A stretch of DNA of 64,000 nucleotides. Origin: Pirellulales bacterium. Its GTDB lineage: Bacteria; Planctomycetota; Planctomycetia; Pirellulales; S012-138. How positions within the stretch are numbered: position 1 is the stretch's first letter; each line of letters starts with the position of its first letter. The position numbers and the translations under genes are program-made. Under the pieces are notes generated by a model that made no database searches, was not told where the DNA came from, and saw only the letters and a list, made by a program, of their open reading frames with translations. Below are positions 56,125 to 64,000 of this stretch, piece by piece. Location: NCBI GenBank assembly GCA_028066245.1, contig JALCBR010000006.1, positions 1 to 64,000 of the forward strand, read 5' to 3'.

Positions 56125-56889
56125 TCAGTCACCGTTGGGGGACAGGCGTCGCTGCTCGCTCTGTAGTCCCCGTACGACGAATTCGAGCGCAGGGGCAAAC
56201 ATCTGGTTGTAGTAATCCCAACCGTGCCCTCCGGCGGACGTTTCCAAATCACACTCGTAGGGGACACCCATGCTGGAGAGTTTCATGGCGAGCTTGTCGC
56301 TGCTGTCCCACCAGCGGTCGTCCTCCGGATCACAGCAAAACCACAAATGCCGGGGCCAATTGAGTGGTTGAATCTGCAACAAAGCCGTTTCTTGCCGGGC
56401 GGCTTCGACCGATTCAAACATCGCACCCAAGATCGGGTCGCCATCGGCCATCCAAGTGTGAAAATCCACGGCAGGGGCCAGTCCCGCCGCCACGGGAAAG
56501 TCCTGTGGAGATTTCAGCGCCAAGCGGATTGCTCCTTGACCACCCATACTGGTGCCAATCAGACCCACCAGCGGCGGTTTTTGGCCAAAGTTCAGCTTGA
56601 TCCAGGGTAATACGTTCTTCCGCAAATGCGCCTCAGGCGTCTGCTCAGCATCAAACGCCGGACAGACCACATCCAGCCACCAACTCGGCCCTGTCATAGG
56701 CGCAACGCACGCCAGACCGGTGCTGCGAAGCAACTCAGTCACTGGCCCATTCCCCCGCAGTCGTCCCAAGTGGACGCCGTGCAGATAAATCACGACATGT
56801 CCACTCGAGTGTGGCCGGTCCGGTTGAAACACATCAGTCTGGTGACCGCCGATCTCGATTGTTTCCCAACCTAGCTGCACTTCACCCAT
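56125..56889 (-). CDS. Alpha/beta-hydrolase esterase
   Basis: 254 residues from the ATG at 56889; an in-frame ATG at 56922 adds 11 residues. The fold is that of esterase-D-like enzymes: oxyanion region VVIYLHGVHLGR, nucleophile elbow IGTSMGGQGA with the Ser, an acidic segment CDPEDDRWW, and the catalytic His in AGGHGWDYY. Likely hydrolyses an ester; substrate unknown. No signal peptide, so cytoplasmic. Transcribed toward the GCHG gene and closed by its own terminator. Confidence 0.85.
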   Translation of the reverse strand: MGEVQLGWETIEIGGHQTDVFQPDRPHSSGHVVIYLHGVHLGRLRGNGPVTELLRSTGLACVAPMTGPSWWLDVVCPAFDAEQTPEAHLRKNVLPWIKLNFGQKPPLVGLIGTSMGGQGAIRLALKSPQDFPVAAGLAPAVDFHTWMADGDPILGAMFESVEAARQETALLQIQPLNWPRHLWFCCDPEDDRWWDSSDKLAMKLSSMGVPYECDLETSAGGHGWDYYNQMFAPALEFVVRGLQSEQRRLSPNGD

Positions 56890-57305
56890 TGCGTTTCTTA
56901 ATTGATAGACGAGGAATGTCACCGCGAAGCCTGCATTATCGAGCTGTTAGCAACACGATCAATGAGGCCTTAGGAAACTGGTAATCGCGGTGGGGCTGCC
57001 CATTGGCGCGATCTCAGGGCGGAGCCCCGGCCACACGTGACTTCAAAAGAGGCAATTTCCGCCTCCAACATCGCATGCGGCATTTTCCACCAGGGCCTTC
57101 ATTTTTCTCACGTCATGTATTTTGTTTATTCACCCTTTTTTCGCTGAACTTACAAATAGGAGTTTCCCTGTATCAGGTAGTTGACAGCGTTCTGCAACTG
57201 GCCAAGATCACACTCTACCTGAACCGCAAAGTCGGTCCAGGACTTCTATTTTGCGTGAACGCATCACGCGAGATTTTCTCTTGCTCTTGTCATGGAGGAG
57301 TGCTC
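56890..57305. other. Divergent intergenic region
   Basis: About 415 bases between the divergent esterase and the small exported protein gene. The open frame from 57003 continues into that gene but has no family-like sequence before 57306. A T-rich patch lies at 57105-57145, and a TTGACA at 57180 could be a -35 box, but no good -10 follows. Confidence 0.45.
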
Positions 57306-57665
57306 ATGAGAAATGCTCTGGTCGTTTGCTTGGCACTGTTTGCGTTCTTGGGAGCCGCCCCTGCTTTCGCAGAAGACGGCGGTGTGTCGCGCGCACAATT
57401 GACGTCACTTGGATTGGGGAACATCCAACCTGTTTCTGATGACGAGGGGCTGAAAGTTCGCGGCAGGGCATCGTTCGCGTCGACAGATGGAAACAGTGTG
57501 GCTTTTGTAAACATCTTCCCGTTCGTTGATTTTGCCGTCGGGGCAGATGTTGCTGCCAGTCCGGTGGGGCCATCGTTTGCGTCTCAAGCAAATTCTGCCA
57601 CGTTTGCTCCTCTCCCCTTTGCATTTTCCAGCGCCAGTGGCGGCAGCTTCGCTTTTGCCTGGTAG
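57306..57665 (+). CDS. Small exported protein, function unknown
   Basis: 119 residues from the ATG at 57306, set by GGAGGAG five bases upstream. Signal peptide (ALVVCLALFAFLGAAPAFA). The mature part is rich in Ser, Ala and Phe and ends in short FA/FAW patches (PLPFAFSSASGGSFAFAW). No motif. A strong ribosome-binding site and a terminator immediately after the gene suggest high expression as a single gene, as for the GCHG-repeat gene 1.5 kb away. Confidence 0.7.
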   Translation: MRNALVVCLALFAFLGAAPAFAEDGGVSRAQLTSLGLGNIQPVSDDEGLKVRGRASFASTDGNSVAFVNIFPFVDFAVGADVAASPVGPSFASQANSATFAPLPFAFSSASGGSFAFAW

Positions 57666-57709
57666 CGTGTCGGCGCCAGTCGATTGGAGCCAGAGCAATA
57701 ACACAAGAC

Positions 57710-57740
57710 AACGGCCATCGCGGAGTGCGCGATGGCCGTT
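57710..57740 (+). terminator. Stem-loop terminator of the small exported protein gene
   Basis: AACGGCCATCGCG at 57710-57722 pairs perfectly with CGCGATGGCCGTT at 57728-57740 over a five-base loop, followed by GCGTTTCT. It lies between this gene and the convergent PDZ-protein gene and may serve both. Confidence 0.75.
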
Positions 57741-57779
57741 GCGTTTCTAGGGAAAGAAGATTGCGTCGCTTCATGTCAC

Positions 57780-58487
57780 TTAGCGAGCGCGGCGAAGCAA
57801 GTCAGCGCTAACCGTGAACCCTTGCACTGCTTGGCCAGCGGATTGTTGCTGGGGGACAATTTGCTGCCCAAAAGTTTGCTGTCCTTGTTGCAACCGTCCT
57901 GGGAACTGCTGCACAGGAACCTGTTGACCTTGCTGCGGCAAGCCTTGGAATTGTTGACCAGGAATCTGTTGGCCGGGCTGCGGGATTCCCCGGAGTTGTT
58001 GACCCTGAAAACCCTGGATCGCCCCTGCCTGCTGGCCCTGGAACCCATGAACTGGTGCCGTGGCAACAACACCGCCATGACCAATCATCTGGGGATGTAA
58101 ATTTGCTTTGACAAACGCGGCGCGGAGTTGTCCACAATGGCTGCGGCGGTAGACTCCCATCTTGAGGAAGCCGCGATCAAGGAAGACGGCTTTGTGTAGG
58201 CCTTTGAAGTAGTCGTCAGTGCAGCGGATCTTGATGCGGTTGATGGCGAAAATAACGTCACCGGGCTTCAGACCTAGTTGGCACGCGAACGCCCCAGGCT
58301 GCACAAAGGTCAATTGCATGCCGCGATGGCACATTCGCCCCTTAAGGCCAAGACGAATTGGTTGAACCGCTGGGATTCGCGCGGTGTGACATCCGGAACC
58401 GCCAGCTTGCGTTTCAGCTACAGAAACGCCGGCAAGCACGGTCAGTGCCAGCACGCCGGCGGTCAGCTTGGAATGAATGGAAGACAT
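57780..58487 (-). CDS. Exported PDZ-domain protein with Gln/Gly-rich repeat tail
   Basis: 235 residues from the ATG at 58487, supported by AAGGAA six bases upstream; an in-frame ATG at 58544 is less likely. Signal peptide ending VSVAETQA. One PDZ domain (about 45-130; QPGAFACQLGLKPGDVIFAINRI). From about residue 145 the protein is repeats rich in Gln, Gly and Pro (GFQGQQ, GQQIPGQQFQG, GQQVPVQQFPG). Such a tail could bind surface or matrix components; that is inference. Four Cys occur in the PDZ part. Confidence 0.78.
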   Translation of the reverse strand: MSSIHSKLTAGVLALTVLAGVSVAETQAGGSGCHTARIPAVQPIRLGLKGRMCHRGMQLTFVQPGAFACQLGLKPGDVIFAINRIKIRCTDDYFKGLHKAVFLDRGFLKMGVYRRSHCGQLRAAFVKANLHPQMIGHGGVVATAPVHGFQGQQAGAIQGFQGQQLRGIPQPGQQIPGQQFQGLPQQGQQVPVQQFPGRLQQGQQTFGQQIVPQQQSAGQAVQGFTVSADLLRRAR

Positions 58488-58945
58488 CGGTATTTCCTTG
58501 TGGCTAGGTTGTGTGTTGAATTGTTCCCTCACTGATTGTTCCAAGCGGGGGATGCCACACGGCGTTACCGGAATTCTGGAATCTTTGCGGTCGATCTGAC
58601 TGTTGAGTCGCCCCCGTGGGCGTTTCTATCCTGAGCCACGCGTGAGAGCGAATCTTGCACGGCCCGCAAGTTGCGGCAGGTTTGTACCATGGTTTGGAGT
58701 CCCATCCTTGGGATTCACGCCGACAGCCGATAGATCAACAGCCTGCCAACTCGGCGAAGAAGAGTGTCGCAAAGCCTGTTTGGTCGAGAGCAGCGAAGCG
58801 CCGCGGCTTCAAACGGCGGAACTGAGACATGGTGACGACAACCGCGACATCGGCAAACATGCATCGCCTGGGAAGCTTCTCAGGCTCAGCCAGAGCGAAC
58901 TCTGTCGCTCATTGTTGAGAGCTTGTAGCCGCGGTGTCACCGTTG
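58488..58945. other. Intergenic region, no gene seen
   Basis: About 460 bases between the PDZ-protein start and the end of the MacB-like permease gene, both on the minus strand. The plus-strand open frame from 58603 to 59034 runs into the permease gene in reverse and is not family-like. No terminator was clear. Confidence 0.5.
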
Positions 58946-60274
58946 CTACTCATGGCGCAGTGCGTCGACTGGATCCATGCTGGCGGCGCGACGGGCAGGG
59001 TATAAGCCAAAGACAACACCAATGGCCACGCTGATTCCAAACGCCAGCGGGATGGACCAAGGAATAATGATTGGCTCGACATCGCGCATCACTTCCGGCA
59101 GCGTACTGATGGCGTTGGGGAAGAATCGCTCCAAACCAGCACGCGCAAGTGAGACGACCGGTCCGCAGAGAAAACCGCCGATGACTCCGGTCGCTCCGCC
59201 GGCGACCGAAAGAACAATGGTTTCCACAAGGAATTGCCGAGTGATATCTCGCTGTTTCGCTCCCAACGCTCGGCGGATTCCGATCTCTCGGGTTCGCTCG
59301 GTGACGGTCGCCAGCATGATGTTCATGATGCCAATCCCGCCCACCAGCAAAGAGATGGCCGCGATCAAGCCCATAAAGACCATGAACATGATCCGCGTTG
59401 TTCTAGCTTGTTCCAACAGTTCCAACGGCACGACGACGGCGTAGTCTTCCATCTTTGTGTGGCGGCGTGCCAGCGTTTCTTCGATCAAGGCGGCCGTGCG
59501 CATGACGTTGTCAACATCGTCAACCCGCAGCGTGAGTTGACTCAGCTCCACGATTTCCGTGTTGAGATTGCCCGCGCCGCGCTGAGCGACGAAGTCACCA
59601 ACATACTGCCACAAAGACTCGATCGGGATGTAGATATCGAGATTGAAGTCTTGCGCGGCCAGTGAACCGCCAATGCCCCCGGAGGCGGCCCGAGGTTGCA
59701 TGACGCCGATCACGCGGAAGCGGAGTTCCTCAACCTTGACGGTCTCGCCCAGCGGGTCCATGTAGCCAAAGAGCCGTTGAGCTGTGGTCGCGGCGAGGAC
59801 GCAGACGTTATCTTGGTTGCCATTGTGGTAGTCGGAGATGAATTCACCCTTGTCGACCTTCAATTGGTTAATCTCAGCGAACTCAGGATCGCAACCGACC
59901 AGGCGACCTTCAAAACTCCGCGTTGAATAGCTGAAGCGTTGGCGGACTTCCCGGATACGCACTGTGCGTTCGAGCGTGGGGACCGACTTCTTGATCGTGG
60001 AAAAATCTTCGCGCGTTAATCCGTAGGGAAGCGGACCTTCAATGCCTTGGGTGGCGTCATTGGAGGGGCGCACTGTCCGCACAATGACGTTATCCGCGCC
60101 AAGGCTGGCGATTTGCTCCTGGGCTTTGACGCTGATTCCTTCCCCAATGGCCAACAGCCAGATCACGCTGGAGACGCCCACCAGGATCCCCAAGACCGTC
60201 AACAGCGATCTCATGGGATGGAGCATCACGCTCTTAGTCCCAAGCTTCCAGGTTCTCAACCAGGCAAAGGTCAT
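58946..60274 (-). CDS. MacB/FtsX-type ABC transporter permease
   Basis: 442 residues. N-terminal membrane segment (SLLTVLGILVGVSSVIWLLAIGEGI), a large periplasmic MacB-type core (about 45-300), and three C-terminal segments with the FtsX region LVGGIGIMNIMLATVTERTREIGIRRALGAKQRDI. It has no ATPase domain; the ATPase is the next gene upstream (gap 39 bases). With the HlyD-type adaptor it forms a tripartite export system. The substrate is unknown. Confidence 0.9.
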   Translation of the reverse strand: MTFAWLRTWKLGTKSVMLHPMRSLLTVLGILVGVSSVIWLLAIGEGISVKAQEQIASLGADNVIVRTVRPSNDATQGIEGPLPYGLTREDFSTIKKSVPTLERTVRIREVRQRFSYSTRSFEGRLVGCDPEFAEINQLKVDKGEFISDYHNGNQDNVCVLAATTAQRLFGYMDPLGETVKVEELRFRVIGVMQPRAASGGIGGSLAAQDFNLDIYIPIESLWQYVGDFVAQRGAGNLNTEIVELSQLTLRVDDVDNVMRTAALIEETLARRHTKMEDYAVVVPLELLEQARTTRIMFMVFMGLIAAISLLVGGIGIMNIMLATVTERTREIGIRRALGAKQRDITRQFLVETIVLSVAGGATGVIGGFLCGPVVSLARAGLERFFPNAISTLPEVMRDVEPIIIPWSIPLAFGISVAIGVVFGLYPARRAASMDPVDALRHE

Positions 60275-60313
60275 GAATACAGAATCAACAGGAGTGGTTG
60301 TGCGAAGATACGG

Positions 60314-61264
60314 TCAAAGCGGGCGAATCCGTTTGTCGACTTGAATTTGCCCGTCCTTGAGCCGAATGATTCGCTTCGACTGCTCGGCAACGTCGTCTTC
60401 GTGAGTGACCATAATGATGGTCTTGCCTTGATTGTTGAGTTTCTGGAGAAGATCCAGGATCGTTTTGGTGGTGACAGAATCGAGGTTCCCCGTGGGTTCG
60501 TCCGCCAACATGAAGTAAGGATCGTTGATCAAGCTGCGCGCGATGGCCGCTCTCTGCTGCTGTCCACCGGACAATTGCATAGGCCGGTGATCCAGCCGAC
60601 TTTCCAGCCCCACCATGCCGGCCAGATCAAGTGCCCGTTTGTGGTCGGTGGCGGTTATGTTTCCGCGGTAGTACAGTGGCACTTCAATGTTTTCGACAAC
60701 AGTCAGTTGCTGGATCAGATTGTACGACTGAAAAACGAACCCAATTCTCGACGCGCGAATTTCCGAGAGCTGGTCATCGCTCATTTGTGCGATGTCATCC
60801 GCGCCCAAAAAGAAGTTGCCTGATGTTGGCCGATCAAGACAGCCCAACAGATTGAGCAGCGTTGACTTGCCAGATCCGGATGGACCCATGATGGCGATGT
60901 AGTCTCCCACCGGCACATCAAAGGAGACCCCTCGCAACGCTTTGACGGTTTCTCCGCCGAGCTGATAGTGCTTTTGCAGGTTGACGACTCGAACCGCGTA
61001 GCCTTTTGGGCCGGGCTGCGACACGGAGGCGAGTGCGGTATCAGGCGCAGTGGCCATCAGCACCGGCTCATTTGGGGATGCTTCACTTGCCGAGCTGGAG
61101 GTCCGTTGCGCATGATCGTGGTCTCCATCGGAAGCGCGTGGCTCGCCACTGCCATCTTCCGCACTAAGGGCAGGCCTCTGATCATCGTCCTCAATGAGAC
61201 CAGAAGTCTCTTCCCCCCACTCTTCCTGATGGTCTCTCTGCGGGTTGTCCAGGTTCTCACTCAC
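60314..61264 (-). CDS. ABC transporter ATPase (MacB/LolD type) with acidic N-terminal extension
   Basis: 316 residues. Walker A MGPSGSGKST, Q-loop FVFQSYNLI, signature LSGGQQQRAAIARSL, Walker B YFMLADEPTGNLDS and switch His IIMVTHEDD are all present. The first ~85 residues are a Glu/Asp/Ser-rich extension not usual for the family (the ATPase proper starts at YAVRVVNLQKHY). It powers the permease encoded 39 bases downstream. Confidence 0.93.
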   Translation of the reverse strand: MSENLDNPQRDHQEEWGEETSGLIEDDDQRPALSAEDGSGEPRASDGDHDHAQRTSSSASEASPNEPVLMATAPDTALASVSQPGPKGYAVRVVNLQKHYQLGGETVKALRGVSFDVPVGDYIAIMGPSGSGKSTLLNLLGCLDRPTSGNFFLGADDIAQMSDDQLSEIRASRIGFVFQSYNLIQQLTVVENIEVPLYYRGNITATDHKRALDLAGMVGLESRLDHRPMQLSGGQQQRAAIARSLINDPYFMLADEPTGNLDSVTTKTILDLLQKLNNQGKTIIMVTHEDDVAEQSKRIIRLKDGQIQVDKRIRPL

Positions 61265-61404
61265 AGTTGATCCCGCGTGGCGACAATTCTAAAAGTGAAG
61301 AGCTCAAGGAAGCCAAACCTTGCTGATTCCGCCACGAAGCGGCAATAGGAATGGCCGGCCCCTGGCATGAACGGGGTCACGGATATTAACATTCCGCAAG
61401 GCAA

Positions 61405-61435
61405 GGGGGCGTTGACCAAAGTCAATTCGCCCCGT
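61405..61435. repeat. Possible relic of the repeat-element terminus
   Basis: GGCGTTGACCAAAGTCAATT at 61409-61428, then CGCCCCGTGC, resembles the ends of the palindromic elements (TTGACCAATGTCAATTTCGCCCGTACG), including the inner TTGACnnnnGTCAA palindrome at 61412-61425. It lies in the gap between the ATPase and adaptor genes. A by-eye resemblance only. Confidence 0.35.
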
Positions 61436-61459
61436 GCAAAGCCAACACGCGGGCTTGGC

Positions 61460-63085
61460 CTAATGGGCGGCACTGTTGCCAGACGACTCATCCTGTGCCG
61501 AGCCCGAGGCGGCGTTGCGTCTTTCCCCACTGTCAGCAACAACTTGCTCACCAGGTTGAGCCACGGCTTCGGCAGATTGATCTTCGCCACTTGCCAAGGT
61601 TTCGGCCTCAATAACGGGAGGAAGCTCTTCCTGAGCGATGGCCTCTCTTTGGTTTTGGGCGACGACCTCGCCTTCTTTCAACCCGGATGAAATCACAACG
61701 CTTAAATCATTACTCGTGGTGATTTCGATTTCACGTAGATCAAAGCCACCGCTATCATTCTGCACCGCGCAGAAATGTTTCGTGCCATGCTGAAGTACCG
61801 ACAGCATGGGGATTTGTAGAACGTCATCAAGTTGCTTGACTTTGATGGCGACTTCGGCGGAAAGCCCTGGCCGCAGATCAAGCGGTGCGTTCCTGATATC
61901 GACATAGACGTAATACTCTCGCACATTGGATGCTGACCAATGTTGCGGAACAGGGTAGGTATCAACGCGCGTCACTTCACCAAAGAGGACTTCACCCCAC
62001 CGCGCATCAATGTCAATTTTGACCGGCATGCCGGATTCGATGTACCCGATCCGGGATTCATTGACCTTGGCACGCACTTGCATTTGGGTTTTGTCTGGCA
62101 GCCAAAACAAAGGCTGATTTTCCCATACGGTTCCCAGCTCTTCGATCACCTTGTCCGACTTGCCACGACGATCTTGCTCATTGGCGTAAACAAGCTCTCC
62201 GGGAGCAGGTGCATAAATTTTGCACTTTTCGATTTGCTCTTCCAGGGATTCCAACTTCTTGAGTTCCAGGTCATAACTCTCCTTATCCGCCAACATTTTG
62301 GCTTCGGCGGAGCGGATTTCACTCTTCAGCGTCATGACCATTTTGGTCTGGGTGTAATTCTCCAGCACGGAGAGTTTGGTTTTGGCCGTATCGAGTTCTT
62401 TCTGCGTTTTATCAACTGCAAAACGGTCCGCTTGCAGTTGCACCTCTGTGACGTAGCCAAGGGCATTGAGCTTCTTGCTGTACTTGTGGTATTCCTCAGC
62501 GCGCTTGAGGTTCTCTTCTGCAACGAAGATTTCGCTCTCGATCAGTTCGCGCTCTTGGCGGAAAGTGCCGTCCTGGTATTCCTCAAGAGCAATCTTGGCG
62601 GTCTCGAAAATATTCTGTGACTGGATGTACGTTGCATGCGCAGTGTTCACTTCGATCTGCTGTTCGCTGAGATCGTTTTCCTGTTCTGACGAATCGAGAA
62701 CTGCGATGAGGTCGCCTTTTTCCACGTACTCCCCTTCACCAAAGGGGAGTTGGACGATGGTGACACCATCTCGTCCGGTCTCAACTTCACACTTGATTTC
62801 CAGACGGTTGGCGCTCTGCAAAGTTCCGTTGGCCGAAATCTCTTGCACAAACCTTGAGCGGACGACTTCCTTCACCATCAAATCGTTGTTGGCGACGTCC
62901 TCTCGATCAAAGTAAATCCAGGCCGCCAAGCTGCCGCCACCAATGGCTACCATCGCAAGAATGATTGGCAGCAAATTCACTCCGCGTCGTTGTTGCCCGA
63001 CCGAACGACCTCGGCTGCGGGAGACCCCGTGCCGAGACCCCGGCGCGCATTTGGCAATTGCTGGCTGATCACCTTCAATTCGCAT
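61460..63085 (-). CDS. HlyD/MacA-type periplasmic adaptor protein
   Basis: 541 residues. N-terminal membrane anchor (LLPIILAMVAIGGGSLAAWIYF), then the adaptor fold: lipoyl-like half (EISANGTLQSANRLEIKCEVETGRDG), long alpha-helical hairpin (about 150-300), second lipoyl half (KCKIYAPAPGELVYANEQ), beta-barrel and membrane-proximal domain. The C-terminal ~75 residues are acidic and Ala-rich, an uncommon extension. It is the first gene of the adaptor-ATPase-permease set; 195 bases separate it from the ATPase gene. Confidence 0.9.
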   Translation of the reverse strand: MRIEGDQPAIAKCAPGSRHGVSRSRGRSVGQQRRGVNLLPIILAMVAIGGGSLAAWIYFDREDVANNDLMVKEVVRSRFVQEISANGTLQSANRLEIKCEVETGRDGVTIVQLPFGEGEYVEKGDLIAVLDSSEQENDLSEQQIEVNTAHATYIQSQNIFETAKIALEEYQDGTFRQERELIESEIFVAEENLKRAEEYHKYSKKLNALGYVTEVQLQADRFAVDKTQKELDTAKTKLSVLENYTQTKMVMTLKSEIRSAEAKMLADKESYDLELKKLESLEEQIEKCKIYAPAPGELVYANEQDRRGKSDKVIEELGTVWENQPLFWLPDKTQMQVRAKVNESRIGYIESGMPVKIDIDARWGEVLFGEVTRVDTYPVPQHWSASNVREYYVYVDIRNAPLDLRPGLSAEVAIKVKQLDDVLQIPMLSVLQHGTKHFCAVQNDSGGFDLREIEITTSNDLSVVISSGLKEGEVVAQNQREAIAQEELPPVIEAETLASGEDQSAEAVAQPGEQVVADSGERRNAASGSAQDESSGNSAAH

Positions 63086-63723
63086 TTCTATTCCCGTCTC
63101 TGATTATGTGGGGTGCCTGGGTAGGAGGGAGAGGCACAGGGGAGGGATGGCCATTGCGGTTTTACCTGGGTCGGCCATTTTCGCGTTCGGCTGTCTAGCG
63201 CCGCCGTGCTCAAAGAATCCGCGCGCGAAAAACCCACGAAGAGTTTACCCGATCAAAGGCGTCATGTCACCTAAGTTATTGGATTATCACGAGATAAGAT
63301 GGCTGTCTGTATCGGCTGGAGAACGACGAGTTATCATTCTCTTTTTGCGGGGCACACAGCTTTCCCAACCGTTTGCGATTCGACGGTGCCACTCCGTAGG
63401 ACTCATCAAAGTTCACGTTTCGTGAGATTCATCAAAAGCACTATCATGCGAGGTTCCGTCTTTTCTTCCCGCACAGAGCTCGTGGCATCCGCATATCAGC
63501 GAATTCCGCTGAAGAGGACCTAGGCGGGGAATCCCGCAAAGCTCGACCAAGTTGCCAAACTGGCATCCGAATATCCCGCTGCCATGCCCACTTATGAGCC
63601 TGACCTCACACTTATTAATGGTCAAGAATAACATGGCCTAAGCCGGGTCACTTGCAAATGGGTCTCAGCGGGCGAAAATGGGCGTGTCATGGTGATGGCG
63701 ATCTGAAGAAATGAGATGGCCAT
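63086..63723. other. Gene-poor region before tRNA-Gly
   Basis: About 640 bases from the adaptor start to the tRNA. Promoter of the adaptor operon must lie here. Plus-strand fragments at about 63533-63631 (KLDQVAKLASEYPAAMPTYE, then a stop) look like a protein C terminus but have a stop just before and no start, so they may be a gene remnant. Nothing else recognised. Confidence 0.45.
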
Positions 63724-63795
63724 GCGGGCGTAGCTCAGTGGCAGAGCCTCGGCTTCCCAAGCCGATTGTCGGGGGTTCGAATCCCCTCGCCCGCT
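63724..63795 (+). tRNA. tRNA-Gly (anticodon CCC)
   Basis: 72-base cloverleaf: acceptor GCGGGCG (63724-63730) pairs with CGCCCGC (63788-63794); D arm GCTC...GAGC; anticodon stem TCGGC/GCCGA with loop TTCCCAA, giving anticodon CCC; T arm GGGGGTTCGAATCCCC. The CCA end is not encoded. It reads GGG codons. A recombinase-like gene begins 128 bases downstream, so this tRNA may be an integration site. Confidence 0.97.
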
Positions 63796-63865
63796 CTGTT
63801 GTAAGTATAGCCGAGGCAAAGGATTGCCTCCCGGGACGCGAAGCGTCGCCGCGTGGCTCCCAGGC

Positions 63866-63893
63866 TTAAAGGGGTAAATCCATACCCCTTTAA
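63866..63893 (+). terminator. Stem-loop after tRNA-Gly
   Basis: TTAAAGGGGTA (63866-63876) pairs perfectly with TACCCCTTTAA (63883-63893) over a six-base loop. It follows the tRNA by 70 bases and has no T-run after it. It could end the tRNA transcript or belong to the downstream element. Confidence 0.45.
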
Positions 63894-63923
63894 GGCCCTA
63901 CCCTCACTTGGGAGAGCCCGCGC

Positions 63924-64000
63924 ATGCGCTGTCGCATTCCGAAGATCCGCTTGCACAAAGCGAGCGGCAACGCCTTCATGCAGTGGAAAGGCCGCCGCAT
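63924..64000 (+). CDS. Start of a tyrosine-recombinase (phage-integrase-like) gene, cut by the window edge
   Basis: Only the first 25 codons are present, from the ATG at 63924, preceded by GGGAG. The product begins MRCRIPKIRLHKASGNAF and continues MQWKGRR. The pattern PKxRxHKxSGxAxV-NGR is how many planctomycete site-specific integrases begin. It lies immediately downstream of tRNA-Gly, the classical position of an integrase. The rest of the gene is outside the window, so catalytic residues cannot be checked. Confidence 0.6.
   Translation, partial: MRCRIPKIRLHKASGNAFMQWKGRR

Overview
The window reads as chromosomal DNA of a planctomycete, most likely of the Pirellulales type. The reasons are a DUF1207 outer-membrane protein, many secreted PDZ, HEAT and Gly/His/Cys-rich proteins without close relatives, a fused SulP transporter-carbonic anhydrase, a recombinase start typical of planctomycete integrases, frequent GTG starts, and mostly single genes or short operons. 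This placement is inferred from gene content; there is no rRNA in the window.

Layout. 0-5.3 kb: three HtrA-like secreted proteins in a row, of which only the first keeps the Ser-His-Asp triad. 5.5-11.4 kb (minus strand): homoserine dehydrogenase, two secreted proteins of unknown role, release factor 1 and ribosomal protein L31. 12-14.8 kb: a response regulator and a CheA-like kinase. 14.9-18.3 kb (minus): a DUF4349 lipoprotein, an OmpH/Skp-like chaperone with a strong terminator, and an ABC-2 permease without a nearby ATPase. 18.4-19.2 kb: a repeat block with a palindromic element and a decayed gene. 19.5-24.3 kb: a secreted coiled-coil protein and a MrfA helicase-MrfB exonuclease pair. 24.4-29.3 kb: a HEAT protein, a membrane protein, xseA, and an ArsR-SRPBCC-DinB operon with a palindromic operator. 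29.5-34.3 kb: dapA, a glycosyltransferase, DUF1207 and a ParB without an adjacent ParA. 34.7-40.3 kb: a secreted protein, a PEGA lipoprotein and a metalloprotease-autotransporter. 41.5-48 kb: SulP-STAS-carbonic anhydrase, then accC, accB and an M24 aminopeptidase, with a second, inverted copy of the repeat block lying between accB and the peptidase gene. 48.4-53.7 kb: a YhaO/YhaN (SbcDC-like) operon whose nuclease half has lost most metal ligands, plus a translationally coupled small gene. 53.7-58.5 kb: hemL, a GCHG-repeat secreted protein, an esterase, a small exported protein and a PDZ protein with a Gln-rich tail. 58.9-63.1 kb: a MacAB-like efflux/export operon. 63.7-64 kb: tRNA-Gly(CCC) followed at once by the start of a tyrosine-recombinase-like gene, so an integrative element may begin at the right edge.

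The most unusual signals are the number of apparent pseudoenzymes (two dead HtrA paralogues, a dead hydrolase domain, a dead SbcD-like nuclease, a carbonic anhydrase lacking a zinc-ligand His), the GCHG-repeat protein, and the inverted 0.5 kb repeat blocks. Functions are assigned from motifs read by eye; no database search was run.
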